Below are positions 44,470 to 52,972 of a stretch of 64,000 bases of DNA, piece after piece. Each line of letters opens with the position of its first letter. Position 1 is the first letter of the stretch. The translations under genes were made by a program, and so were the position numbers. The DNA comes from Pseudomonas linyingensis (GTDB lineage Bacteria > Pseudomonadota > Gammaproteobacteria > Pseudomonadales > Pseudomonadaceae): positions 62,001 through 126,000 of the forward strand of contig NZ_FNZE01000011.1 of NCBI RefSeq assembly GCF_900109175.1, given 5' to 3'. Below the pieces are notes generated by a model. That model did no database searches. It was given only the letters and a program-made list of their open reading frames with translations, and was not told where the DNA came from.

Positions 44470-45795
44470 TTGAGTACTCACGAACTGACGGCGTCTGCAG
44501 CAGTGGAACCATCCAAGCCAGCTTCGCTACGCAAAGTTGCCGCCGCCGCTTATATCGGCACTGCGCTGGAATGGTATGACTTCTTCCTGTTCGGCACTAT
44601 GGCGGCGATTGTCTTCGCGCCATTGTTCTTCCCGGGCAGCGATCCGTCGCTGTCGATGATCGGCGCCTTCCTCAGCTTCGGCGTCGGCTTCATCGCCCGC
44701 CCGGTGGGCGCGGTCATCTTCGGTCACATCGGCGACAAGTACGGTCGGCGCAGTGCGCTGGTCATCACCATCGCCCTGATGGGCGTGGCCACCACACTGA
44801 TCGGCGTGCTGCCGACCTTCGCCACGGCGGGCATAGTCGCGCCGATCCTGCTCACCCTGCTGCGCGCTGTGCAGGGCGTGGCGACCGGCGGCGAATGGGG
44901 CGGTGCGACCCTGCTGGCTCTCGAGAATGCGCCGAAGAAGAGCCGCGGTTTCTACGCCGCCATCGTCCAGCTCGGCGCGCCCACCGGCACCCTGCTGTCC
45001 TCCGGTGCCGTGGCGCTTGCCGCCTCGCTGCCCGGCGACGCCTTCCTCGACTGGGCCTGGCGCGTGCCGTTCCTGGTCTCCATTGTGCTGGTCGGCCTGG
45101 CCGTGTGGCTGCGCTGGAACGTGGAGGAGACCCCGGAGTTCCGCAAGCTGGCTGCCGCGAACAAGACCGAGTCGCTGCCGGTGGTCGAGGTGTTCCGCAG
45201 CGTACCTGGCCGCCTGGCGATTGGCATCGCCGCCTACCTGTTCGGCAACGCCGGCTTCTTCATCATCACCACCTTCATGATCGGCTACGTGACCCGCACC
45301 CTGGGCATGCCCAGCACGGTGATCCTGCAGGGGCTAACCATCGGTGCCGTCGCCCAGATGGTGGTGCTGGTGTTGGCCGGCAAGCTAGCCGACCGTATCG
45401 GTGCCGGCAAGACCGTGGCGCTGGGCTACGTGATCTGCCTGGCGTTGGCCTTCCCGATCTTCGCCCTGGTCGATACCCGGGACAACGGCCTGATCATGCT
45501 GGCGATGGTCTGCGGCGTCGGCCTGTCGTCGATTTCCTACGCCCCGATCGGCGCGCTACTCACCCAGCTGTTCCCCGCCCACCTGCACTACAGCGGCCTA
45601 GGCCTGTCGGCGAACCTCGCCGGGCTAATCGCCGGCTTCATGCCGGCCGTCGCCACCTGGTTCCTGATGCTGTCGGACAACGCCTCCTGGGGGCCGGCAT
45701 CGTTGCTGGCGACGATTTCCCTCGTGTCCCTGATCGGGACGCTCCTGGCCATGAAAGTGATCAAAGATGATGCAAGCAAAGCAGTTGGAGAATGA
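44470..45795 (+). CDS. MFS transporter, metabolite:H+ symporter (MHS) type
   Basis: This 441-aa protein has twelve helices. It shows the MHS signature G-T-A-L-E-W-Y-D-F-F-L-F-G near residue 28, D-K-Y-G-R-R near 90 and R-A-V-Q-G-V-A-T-G-G-E-W-G-G-A near 132. The start is TTG 44470 with CGGAG ten bases upstream. Family members carry proline/betaine, shikimate, 2-oxoglutarate and similar acids. It overlaps almost directly with the decarboxylase gene, so it may import the pathway's 2-keto acid or amine. Confidence 0.88.
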   Translation: MSTHELTASAAVEPSKPASLRKVAAAAYIGTALEWYDFFLFGTMAAIVFAPLFFPGSDPSLSMIGAFLSFGVGFIARPVGAVIFGHIGDKYGRRSALVITIALMGVATTLIGVLPTFATAGIVAPILLTLLRAVQGVATGGEWGGATLLALENAPKKSRGFYAAIVQLGAPTGTLLSSGAVALAASLPGDAFLDWAWRVPFLVSIVLVGLAVWLRWNVEETPEFRKLAAANKTESLPVVEVFRSVPGRLAIGIAAYLFGNAGFFIITTFMIGYVTRTLGMPSTVILQGLTIGAVAQMVVLVLAGKLADRIGAGKTVALGYVICLALAFPIFALVDTRDNGLIMLAMVCGVGLSSISYAPIGALLTQLFPAHLHYSGLGLSANLAGLIAGFMPAVATWFLMLSDNASWGPASLLATISLVSLIGTLLAMKVIKDDASKAVGE

Positions 45796-45799
45796 GACC

Positions 45800-47449
45800 A
45801 TGACGGAATTGCGTAGTGGCGGTCAGCTCGTGGTCGAGCAATTGCTCCGCGAAGGTGTGGATACCGCGTTCTGTGTTCCCGGTGAAAGCTATCTGGAGGT
45901 GCTGGACGCGTTGCATGACGCGCCGATCAAGCTGGTGGTGTGCCGTCAGGAAGGCGGCGCCGGCTACATGGCCGACGCCCATGCGCGGGTCACCGGCAAG
46001 CCCGGCGTGTTCATGGTCACCCGCGGTCCGGGCGCGGCCAACGCCATGGTCGCCATCCACACCGCCTGGCAGGACAGCGTGCCGCTGGTGCTGTTCGTCG
46101 GTCTGATCCCGCGCGCCGAGACCTACCGCGAATCGTTCCAGGAGTTCGATCTCGACGGCTGGTTCGGCAGCACCGCCAAGGCGGTGTTCCAGATCGAGCA
46201 CGCCGAGCGCGTGCCGGAACTGGTCGCCCGCGCCTTCGCCATCGCCCGCTCCGGACGCCCGGGGCCGGTAGTGATCGGCCTGCCGGAAGACATGCTGCGC
46301 GACCGCGTCGCCGTCCAGGCCACCGACTCCATCAGCGTGCAGCCGAGCGTGCCGGCCGCGCAAACCATGGACGAACTGGCCTCGCTGCTGGCCACCGCCG
46401 CCCGCCCGCTGGTGGTGCTCGGCGGTGGCGGCTGGACCCCGGCCGCCAGCCGTCAGATCCAGGCCTGGGCCGAGCGCTACCAGCTGCCGGTAACCGTCGA
46501 CTTCAACTGCCTGGACCTGATCGACCAGCGCTCGCCGAGCTACGTCGGTTCGCTGGGCTATGGCCGCGCGCAGACCCTCGCCGAGGCCATGCGCGACGCC
46601 GACCTGGTGATCGGCATCGGCTCGCCGCTGGGCGACATCGTTACCGACAGCTGGGCGCTGCTGCCGGTGCACGGCCACCCTGCCCGTCTGGTCACCGTGC
46701 TGCCCGACCACAACGCTCTGGGCGCTGCCCACCCGCGGGCGCAGCGCATCACCGCCAGCGTTGTCGACTTCGCCGCCGCGCTGGCCAACCTGCAGCCGGG
46801 CGAGCAGCCGGTCTGGGCCGAACGCACCCGCGCCCTGCACGAGGCGGGCGAGCAGTACCGCTGCCCGGCGCCGATTGCCGGCAACGTCGACCTCAACGCG
46901 ATCTTCAGCCACTTGCAGGCCAGCCTGCCGGAGGACACCCTCGTCACCTGGGGCGCGGGCAACCACGCCGGCTGGGCCGGGCGCTTCATGCGCTTCACCG
47001 GCTACCCGTCGCAGCTGGCTCCGCGCAACGGCTCCATGGGCTACGGCGTGCCGGCGGCGATCGCCGCGGCGCTGGCCCAGCCGGGCCGCCAGGTGCTGTC
47101 GGTGGCTGGTGACGGCTGCTTCATGATGAACGGCCAGGAAATCGCCGTGGCCCGTGGCCTGGGCGTGGCGCCGCTGATCGTCGTGCTCAACAACGGCATG
47201 TACGGAACCATCCGCACCCACCAGGAAATCCACCACCCGCACCGGGTCAGCGGCACCGACCTGGTCAATCCCGACTTCGCCGCCTACGCCCGCGCCTACG
47301 GCGGCCACGGCGAGGTGGTCGAGCGCACCGAGGAGTTCGCCGGCGCCCTGGAGCGCGCGCGCGCCTCGGGGGTGGTCAGCATCATCGAGATCCGCATTGC
47401 GCAGGACATCATCAGCCCCGAGTTGCGGATGAGCGATCTCCATCAGTAA
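45800..47449 (+). CDS. thiamine-diphosphate enzyme, acetolactate-synthase-like 2-keto-acid decarboxylase
   Basis: The 549-aa protein has all three TPP-enzyme domains: the N-terminal Pyr domain with catalytic Glu in C-R-Q-E-G-G-A-G near residue 51, a central domain, and the PP domain with V-A-G-D-G-C-F-M-M-N ... V-L-N-N binding Mg-TPP near 435. ATG 45800 has GGAG upstream, five bases after the transporter stop. Given the KauB-like dehydrogenase next to it, decarboxylation of a 2-keto acid to an aldehyde is likely, as with 2-ketoarginine decarboxylase AruI in the arginine transaminase route. True acetolactate synthase is less likely: no ilvN follows. Confidence 0.85.
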   Translation: MTELRSGGQLVVEQLLREGVDTAFCVPGESYLEVLDALHDAPIKLVVCRQEGGAGYMADAHARVTGKPGVFMVTRGPGAANAMVAIHTAWQDSVPLVLFVGLIPRAETYRESFQEFDLDGWFGSTAKAVFQIEHAERVPELVARAFAIARSGRPGPVVIGLPEDMLRDRVAVQATDSISVQPSVPAAQTMDELASLLATAARPLVVLGGGGWTPAASRQIQAWAERYQLPVTVDFNCLDLIDQRSPSYVGSLGYGRAQTLAEAMRDADLVIGIGSPLGDIVTDSWALLPVHGHPARLVTVLPDHNALGAAHPRAQRITASVVDFAAALANLQPGEQPVWAERTRALHEAGEQYRCPAPIAGNVDLNAIFSHLQASLPEDTLVTWGAGNHAGWAGRFMRFTGYPSQLAPRNGSMGYGVPAAIAAALAQPGRQVLSVAGDGCFMMNGQEIAVARGLGVAPLIVVLNNGMYGTIRTHQEIHHPHRVSGTDLVNPDFAAYARAYGGHGEVVERTEEFAGALERARASGVVSIIEIRIAQDIISPELRMSDLHQ

Positions 47450-47628
47450 CCGGCGGCTCGACCTTCGTCGTGCCGCAGGAGCCCTTTGCTAGGAAAGGCC
47501 CTCTTGGATGGGTGGCATCGGCGGCGTCTGCCGCAGATGCCCTCATCCACTTTTTTCGACCGCCTTCCGGCTCCCGGCCCCCGACAAGTGCACCACCGCC
47601 CCCACGTCCTTCCCGAGAGAACAGCCCC

Positions 47629-49122
47629 ATGACCACCCTGACCCGCGCCGACTGGGAGCAACGTGCCCGGTCGCTGTCCATCGAGACCCGCGCCTTCATC
47701 CACGGCGAATACGTCGACGCCGTCGGCGGAGACACCTTCGACTGCCTTAGCCCGATCGACGGCCGTCTGCTCGGCCAGGTGGCCAGCTGCGCCGCCGCCG
47801 ACGCCGAGCGCGCGGTGGCCGATGCCCGCGCCGCCTTCGACTCCGGCGTGTGGTCGCGCCTGGCCCCGGCTGAGCGCAAGCAAGCGATGGTCCGTTTCGG
47901 CAACCTGATCGCGCAGCACGCCGAAGAACTGGCGCTGCTGGAAACCCTCGACATGGGCAAGCCGGTCGCCCACGCCCTGACCCTCGACATGGTGGCCGCC
48001 GCCGAGTGCATCTGCTGGAGCGGCGAGGCCCTCGACAAGATCTACGACGAGGTGGCGCCGACCCCCCACGACCAGCTCGGCCTGGTCACCCGCGAGCCGA
48101 TCGGCGTGGTCGCCGCCATCGTGCCGTGGAACTTCCCGCTGATGATGAGCAGCTGGAAGCTCGGCCCGGCGCTGGCCAGCGGCAACTCGGTGATCCTCAA
48201 GCCCTCGGAGAAGTCGCCGCTGACTGCCATCCGCATCGCCGCCCTGGCGGTCGAGGCCGGCATCCCGGCCGGTGTGTTCAACGTGCTGCCGGGCTTCGGC
48301 CATACCGTGGGCCAGGCCCTGGCCCTGAACATGGATGTCGACACCCTGGTGTTCACCGGCTCCACCCGGATCGCCAAGCAGCTGATGATCTATGCCGGCG
48401 AGTCGAACATGAAGCGCGTATGGCTGGAGGCCGGCGGCAAGAGCGCCAACATCGTCTGCGCCGACGCCCCGGATCTGCAGGCAGCCGCACAGGCAGCCGC
48501 CGCCGCCATCGCCTTCAACCAGGGCGAGGTGTGCACCGCCGGCTCGCGACTGCTGGTCGAGCGCTCGATCCAGGAACACTTCGTGCCCATGGTGGTCGAG
48601 GCCCTCAAGACCTGGAGACCGGGCCACCCGCTGGATCCGTCGACCATGGTCGGCGCGCTGGTCGACCGCCAGCACCTCGAAAGCGTGCTTGGCTACATCG
48701 CCGCCGGTGAGGCCGAGGGCGCCACCCTGCGCTGCGGCGGGTGCCGCGTGCTGGAGGAAAGCGGTGGGGTGTACGTCGAGCCGACCCTGTTCGACGGTGT
48801 GAACAACACCATGAAGATCGCCCGCGAGGAAATCTTCGGCCCGGTGCTGGCGGTGATTCCCTTCGACGACATTGAGGAGGCGCTGCAGATCGCCAACGAC
48901 AGCCCCTACGGCCTGGCCGCCGCGGTGTGGACCCGCGACCTGTCCAAGGCCCACCTGGCTGCCAAGGCGTTGCGCGCCGGCAGCGTGTGGATCAACCAGT
49001 ACAACGGCGGCGACATGACCGCGCCGTTCGGTGGCTTCAAGCAGTCCGGCAACGGCCGCGACAAGTCGCTGCATGCCTTCGACAAGTACACCGAGCTCAA
49101 GGCCACTTGGATCAAGCTTTAG
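47629..49122 (+). CDS. NAD(P)-dependent aldehyde dehydrogenase, KauB/PuuC type
   Basis: This 497-aa protein matches the start and end of Pseudomonas KauB/PuuC enzymes (T-T-L-T-R-A-D-W-E-Q-R-A ... Y-T-E-L-K-A-T-W-I-K-L). It has V-P-W-N-F-P near 166, F-T-G-S-T near 243, E-A-G-G-K near 265 (catalytic Glu) and catalytic Cys in G-E-V-C-T-A-G near 302. KauB oxidises 4-guanidinobutyraldehyde and PuuC gamma-glutamyl-aminobutyraldehyde. It would turn the decarboxylase's aldehyde into an acid. ATG 47629 is preferred, as the 160-bp in-frame extension lacks homology. Confidence 0.92.
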   Translation: MTTLTRADWEQRARSLSIETRAFIHGEYVDAVGGDTFDCLSPIDGRLLGQVASCAAADAERAVADARAAFDSGVWSRLAPAERKQAMVRFGNLIAQHAEELALLETLDMGKPVAHALTLDMVAAAECICWSGEALDKIYDEVAPTPHDQLGLVTREPIGVVAAIVPWNFPLMMSSWKLGPALASGNSVILKPSEKSPLTAIRIAALAVEAGIPAGVFNVLPGFGHTVGQALALNMDVDTLVFTGSTRIAKQLMIYAGESNMKRVWLEAGGKSANIVCADAPDLQAAAQAAAAAIAFNQGEVCTAGSRLLVERSIQEHFVPMVVEALKTWRPGHPLDPSTMVGALVDRQHLESVLGYIAAGEAEGATLRCGGCRVLEESGGVYVEPTLFDGVNNTMKIAREEIFGPVLAVIPFDDIEEALQIANDSPYGLAAAVWTRDLSKAHLAAKALRAGSVWINQYNGGDMTAPFGGFKQSGNGRDKSLHAFDKYTELKATWIKL

Positions 49123-49211
49123 GGAAACGCTGAAAGCCACCCGCCAGGGACTCCCGCGCAAACGAGAGCCCGGGTGCTCAGAGCTTTCTGGATCCCTGCC
49201 TGCGCGGGAAT

Positions 49212-49440
49212 GACACGGATAGTCGCAGGCGCGCTGGCGGATAAATTCCCAGTGCTCGGCCGGGCTGGTGAGCTTTTCGCCGGTAGCGATTGGCGTGTCG
49301 AATAGCCGGGCCAGCTCGGCGTGGCCCTCGGCGTCGTAGCAGTCCAGCGACTCCTCGATCCACACCAGCTCGAACTCCTCCAAGCGCCGGCACATGCGCC
49401 GCGCATGTCGCTGCGGTTCTCGCCGATCAGGTTGGGCGCC
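49212..49440 (-). pseudogene. enolase-superfamily (mandelate racemase-like) fragment
   Basis: Minus-strand codons read E-E-F-E-L-V-W-I-E-E-S-L-D-C-Y-D, then P-I-A-T-G-E-K-L-T-S, a conserved stretch of mandelate racemase/galactonate dehydratase-like enzymes. An upstream piece (L-I-G-E-N-R-S-D-M) is in another frame. Both ends are cut; downstream comes a TTCCCGCGCAGGCAGGGATC stretch like Pseudomonas intergenic repeats. About 75 residues remain. Confidence 0.65.
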
Positions 49441-49684
49441 ACTTATTCGATGAGAACCGCATCATCATCAATACCCGCTGAACGTCCTCTGATCGTGCGC
49501 CAGCGGCCGGTGGCAGCCGACCGTGCTCCTGGGGTTACCCTTGCCCCGTCCTCGTGGCTGCCCCGAAGCGCTGAAGAACCGCCCTCAAGCTGGCTCCACC
49601 GCCCATGCCCGCCTTCTGCCTGCAGCGCCAACAACCCTGAAAAGCCCGGCGCGGCCATGGCACGCGCCGACTCCCACATCCCGC

Positions 49685-50896
49685 TCAGACACCAAGGATG
49701 TTGCGCTCTGGCCCGAACGGGAAGGCAGTGATGTTTTCGGCGCCCTGCTCCTGCACCACCAGGATGTCATGCTCGCGGTAGCCTCCGGCGCCAGCCTGGC
49801 CTTCGGGCAGCATGATCATTGGCTCCATCGACACAACCATGCCCGGCTCGAGCACCGTCTCGATGTCCTCGCGCAACTCCAGCCCGGCCTCGCGGCCGTA
49901 GTAGTGGCTGAGCACGCCGAACGAGTGACCGTAGCCGAAGGTGCGGTACTGCAGCAGGTCGTGCTGCTGGTAGATCTCGTTCAACTCGGCGGCGATGTCG
50001 CAGCAGCGCACGCCGGGGCGGATCAGTTCGAGGCCGCGCTTATGCACCTGGCAGTTGATCTCCCACAACTGCAGATGGCGCTCGCTCGGCTCGCCGAAGA
50101 ACAGGGTGCGCTCCAGCGCAGTGTAGTAGCCGGCAATCATCGGGAAGCAGTTGAGCGAGAGGATGTCGCCGCGCTGCACCCGGCGGGTGGTGACCGGGTT
50201 GTGTGCGCCGTCGGTGTTGAGCCCGGACTGAAACCAGGTCCAAGTGTCGCGCAGCTCGCCGTGCGGCACGCGGCGGGCGATCTCACGAGTCATCGCCGTG
50301 GTGGCGGCCAGCGCCACCTGGTATTCCGGCACGCCCTCGGCGATTGCCTCGACGCAGGCGGCGCCGCCGATGTCGGCCACCGCCGCGCCGATCTTGATCA
50401 GCTCGATTTCCTCGGCGGACTTGACCATGCGCATGCGCATGGTGGCCGGCGCCACGTCGAGGAACTCGATACCTTCTAGCGCGACGTCGAACTTGCGGCG
50501 GTGATCGAGGCTGACGTGGTCGAACTCCAGGCCGACGCGGCGGGCGCCCTGCGGCACCGCCTCGCGCACGGCGCGGAAGTAGTTGTCGCGCTGCCAGTCG
50601 GTGTAGATCAGGTTGTCGCCCAGGCTTCGGCGATAGCCCTGGCCGCCGTCGATGTTAGTGGTGATCAGCGTCGAGCGGTCCTGGGTCACCACCAGCGCAT
50701 AGCTCCGGCCGAAGGAGCAGTAGAGAAAGTCGCCGAAGTAGTTGACGTTGTGGATCGAGGTCAGCACCACTGTGTCCAGCTGCAGCGCCTGCATCTGGAC
50801 GCGCAGCATGGCCAGGCGACGGTTCATCTCCGCCACGCTGAAAGTGGCGCGCATTTTCGGCCCGTTGGGCAGGTTGATAAGGCTGGGCATGCTCAT
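49685..50896 (-). CDS. creatinase (creatine amidinohydrolase)
   Basis: The 403-aa length equals that of Pseudomonas putida creatinase, and long blocks agree by eye: H-N-V-N-Y-F-G-D-F-L-Y-C-S-F-G-R, Y-T-D-W-Q-R-D-N-Y-F, W-F-Q-S-G-L-N-T-D-G-A-H-N-P-V (catalytic His), L-S-L-N-C-F-P-M-I-A-G-Y-Y, Y-G-H-S-F-G and S-M-E-P-M-I-M-L-P-E-G. It has the metal-free pita-bread fold of that family and hydrolyses creatine to sarcosine and urea. ATG 50896 has AGGAG seven bases upstream. A LysR-type dyad lies 90 bp before the start. Confidence 0.92.
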   Translation of the reverse strand: MSMPSLINLPNGPKMRATFSVAEMNRRLAMLRVQMQALQLDTVVLTSIHNVNYFGDFLYCSFGRSYALVVTQDRSTLITTNIDGGQGYRRSLGDNLIYTDWQRDNYFRAVREAVPQGARRVGLEFDHVSLDHRRKFDVALEGIEFLDVAPATMRMRMVKSAEEIELIKIGAAVADIGGAACVEAIAEGVPEYQVALAATTAMTREIARRVPHGELRDTWTWFQSGLNTDGAHNPVTTRRVQRGDILSLNCFPMIAGYYTALERTLFFGEPSERHLQLWEINCQVHKRGLELIRPGVRCCDIAAELNEIYQQHDLLQYRTFGYGHSFGVLSHYYGREAGLELREDIETVLEPGMVVSMEPMIMLPEGQAGAGGYREHDILVVQEQGAENITAFPFGPERNILGV

Positions 50897-50985
50897 GCCG
50901 GGACTCCTGTTCGGTGTTGAGAGGATGTGGGCCACAGCATCCTCCCGGGCAGTCCAGGCGAACAAACGGCGATTCTTAATCCTCA

Positions 50986-51006
50986 GCCATTAGCCGGCCT
51001 AATGGC
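50986..51006. promoter_or_regulatory. LysR-type binding dyad upstream of creatinase
   Basis: CATTAGCCGGCCTAATGGC (50988-51006), with arms CCATTAG/CTAATGG around CCGGC, contains the LysR T-N11-A pattern. It lies between the LysR stop and the creatinase start and is repeated exactly at 51989-52007. Confidence 0.85.
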
Positions 51007-51008
51007 GC

Positions 51009-51941
51009 TCAGGCGCCCAGCAGCGCCTGGCGATCCTGCAGGTGCTGGCCAACCTCGGCCTGAAGCCACTCGGCAAAGGCCTGCACCCGGGGGCGCTCCA
51101 CGTAGTCCTGTGGGCAGACCAGCCAGACCTGGCCATCGTGCAGCACATCGGCGAAAGGGCGGCAGAGGGTGCCCTGGCGCAAGTCGTCGGCGCACAGCGA
51201 ATGGCGCACCAGCGCCACGCCCTGCCCGCTGCAGGCTGCCTGCAGCACCAGATCGGCACGTGAATAGCCGCAGCCGCCACGGGTATCGACGTCGTAGCGA
51301 CCCTGGCGCGACAGGAAGGCATCCCAGTTGGTGCTGTAGGCCGCATGCGGCATCGAGTCGTGCAACAGGGTGGTGCCGGCCAGATCGGCGTAGTCGTGCA
51401 GCGGACAGCGCGCCAGCAGCGCCGGACTGGCCACCGGGTAGATCAGGTCCTCGAACAAGTGGCGCTGAGCCAGACGGGCATCGTCGGTCCAGATCGAGGT
51501 TACAGCCAGGTCGACCTCGTCGCCCTTGAAGTTGGGCGGGGCCAGGTCGGCATCCACCTGCAGCTGGATGTCCGGGAAAGCCCGATTGAACGCGGCCAGG
51601 CGCGGCAACAGCCACTTGGTGGCGAATGAGGGCATTACGCGCACTTTCAGGGTGCCTGCCAGCGCCTCGTCCCCAATCTGGTGCAGGGTCGCGCCAATCA
51701 GACTCAAGGCCTCCGCCACCCCGGCGTAGAGGCGCTCGCCATGGCTGGTCAGGCGCAGGCCGCGCGGCAGGCGATGGAACAGCGGGTAGCCGAGGTGCTG
51801 TTCGAGGGCCTGGATCTTCTGACTCACCGCACTTTGGGTGAGGAACAGGTCTTGGGAGGCGCGGGTAAAGCTCAGGTGGCGGGCAGCGGCCTCGAAGTAG
51901 CGCAGACCTTCGAGAGACGGCAAGGCACGGGATGGGGGCAT
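51009..51941 (-). CDS. LysR-type regulator (GcvA-like) of the creatinase/ABC regulon
   Basis: The 310-aa protein has an N-terminal helix-turn-helix (L-P-S-L-E-G-L-R-Y-F-E-A-A-A-R, then T-Q-S-A-V-S-Q-K-I) and a periplasmic-binding-like effector domain. ATG 51941 is chosen by comparison with GcvA-like starts; an in-frame ATG at 51968 is possible, and neither has a strong ribosome site. Its gene separates creatinase from the divergent ABC operon, and identical dyads flank it, so it likely controls both and itself. Confidence 0.9.
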   Translation of the reverse strand: MPPSRALPSLEGLRYFEAAARHLSFTRASQDLFLTQSAVSQKIQALEQHLGYPLFHRLPRGLRLTSHGERLYAGVAEALSLIGATLHQIGDEALAGTLKVRVMPSFATKWLLPRLAAFNRAFPDIQLQVDADLAPPNFKGDEVDLAVTSIWTDDARLAQRHLFEDLIYPVASPALLARCPLHDYADLAGTTLLHDSMPHAAYSTNWDAFLSRQGRYDVDTRGGCGYSRADLVLQAACSGQGVALVRHSLCADDLRQGTLCRPFADVLHDGQVWLVCPQDYVERPRVQAFAEWLQAEVGQHLQDRQALLGA

Positions 51942-51987
51942 GGCAATCACTCTGTTGGATACGCCCATCCCAGCAGGATTCGTGCCG

Positions 51988-52007
51988 GCATTAGCCGGCC
52001 TAATGGC
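51988..52007. promoter_or_regulatory. LysR-type binding dyad between lysR and the ABC operon
   Basis: The same 19-bp CATTAGCCGGCCTAATGGC (51989-52007) lies 83 bp before the binding-protein start and 48 bp before the divergent LysR start, the classic position for LysR control. Confidence 0.88.
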
Positions 52008-52089
52008 TCGCCGTTAGAAAAAGCCGTTTGTGGGGGAAATCGGCACTGAACATGCTTGAGCCATCGCCAACTCCTTGAAGGACCGTCCC

Positions 52090-52941
52090 ATGAAAGCGTT
52101 TCGCTCCCTGTTTGCTCCCCTGCTGCTCGGTGCCCTACTGCCACTGCACGCCGCCACTGCCCATGCCGACCTGCTCGCCGACATCAGGCAGCGTGGTGAG
52201 ATCGTGATCGCCACCGAGGCGCGCTATGCGCCTTTTGAAATGCTGGAGAACGGCAAGATCGTCGGCTACGGCAAGGACATCCTCGACGAGATCATGAAGG
52301 AGCTGCCGGGGGTCACGCTCAAACAGCTCGACGTGCCGTTCCAAGGCATCCTCCCGGGGCTGTCCAGCCAGCGCTTCGACTTCGTCGCCACATCGCTGAC
52401 CATTACCCAGGCACGCACGGAGAGCTTCGCCTTCACCGTGCCGTTCGCCACCGCCAGCGTGGCGGTGCTCAAGCGCAGGGGTGATGAGCGCATCGCCAGC
52501 GCCGGCGATCTGGTCGGCAAGGTGGTCGGCAGCCAGTCCGGCGCGCCGCAGATCGAGGTACTCAAGGCCTACGAGAGCGAGGTGCTCAAGCCGCAGCACG
52601 GCGCCGGGGTGAAGGAGATCAAGGCATTCATGGACTACAACGAGGCCTACGCCGCCCTCGCCTCGCGCCGCGTCGATGCCGTGGTGCAGTCGCTGCCCAA
52701 CCTGGCGCCGCTGGTCAAGGAGCGTGCCGACGTGTTCGAGATCGTCCAGCCGCCCTTCGGTCCAGCCACCTACTACGCCTGGGCCGGGCGCAAGGATGCC
52801 GACTGCGCCTCGCTGGTGCAGTTCTTCAGTGACGGCATCGCCCGCCTGAACCAGAGCGGCAAGCTGGCCGAGCTGCAGCGCAAGTGGTTCGGCTTCGAGA
52901 TGCCGGTGCCAGCCGACCAGGTGCCCGCCCCGGCCAACTGA
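52090..52941 (+). CDS. periplasmic amino-acid-type solute-binding protein
   Basis: This 283-aa protein has a signal peptide (residues 1-27, ending A-H-A) and a family-3 binding fold: I-V-I-A-T-E-A-R-Y-A-P-F-E near 38, G-Y-G-K-D-I-L near 55, D-F-V-A-T-S-L-T-I-T near 97. ATG 52090 has AAGGA upstream. It heads a four-gene importer operon preceded by the LysR dyad shared with creatinase; creatine or another guanidino compound is a plausible ligand. Confidence 0.92.
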   Translation: MKAFRSLFAPLLLGALLPLHAATAHADLLADIRQRGEIVIATEARYAPFEMLENGKIVGYGKDILDEIMKELPGVTLKQLDVPFQGILPGLSSQRFDFVATSLTITQARTESFAFTVPFATASVAVLKRRGDERIASAGDLVGKVVGSQSGAPQIEVLKAYESEVLKPQHGAGVKEIKAFMDYNEAYAALASRRVDAVVQSLPNLAPLVKERADVFEIVQPPFGPATYYAWAGRKDADCASLVQFFSDGIARLNQSGKLAELQRKWFGFEMPVPADQVPAPAN

Positions 52942-52972
52942 TCGCCATCCATCGCCAGCACGGGACCACACC

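Noticed and set aside
45761-47443. 560-codon minus-strand frame opposite the ThDP enzyme
   Set aside because: It mirrors the gene's codons exactly and has no domain sense; shadow of a high-GC gene.
45800-47449. Acetolactate synthase (ilvB) annotation
   Set aside because: No small-subunit gene follows and the neighbours are catabolic; a decarboxylase role fits better, though not proven.
49685-50896. Xaa-Pro aminopeptidase or ectoine hydrolase annotation for the M24-fold gene
   Set aside because: Long blocks and the 403-aa length match creatinase specifically.
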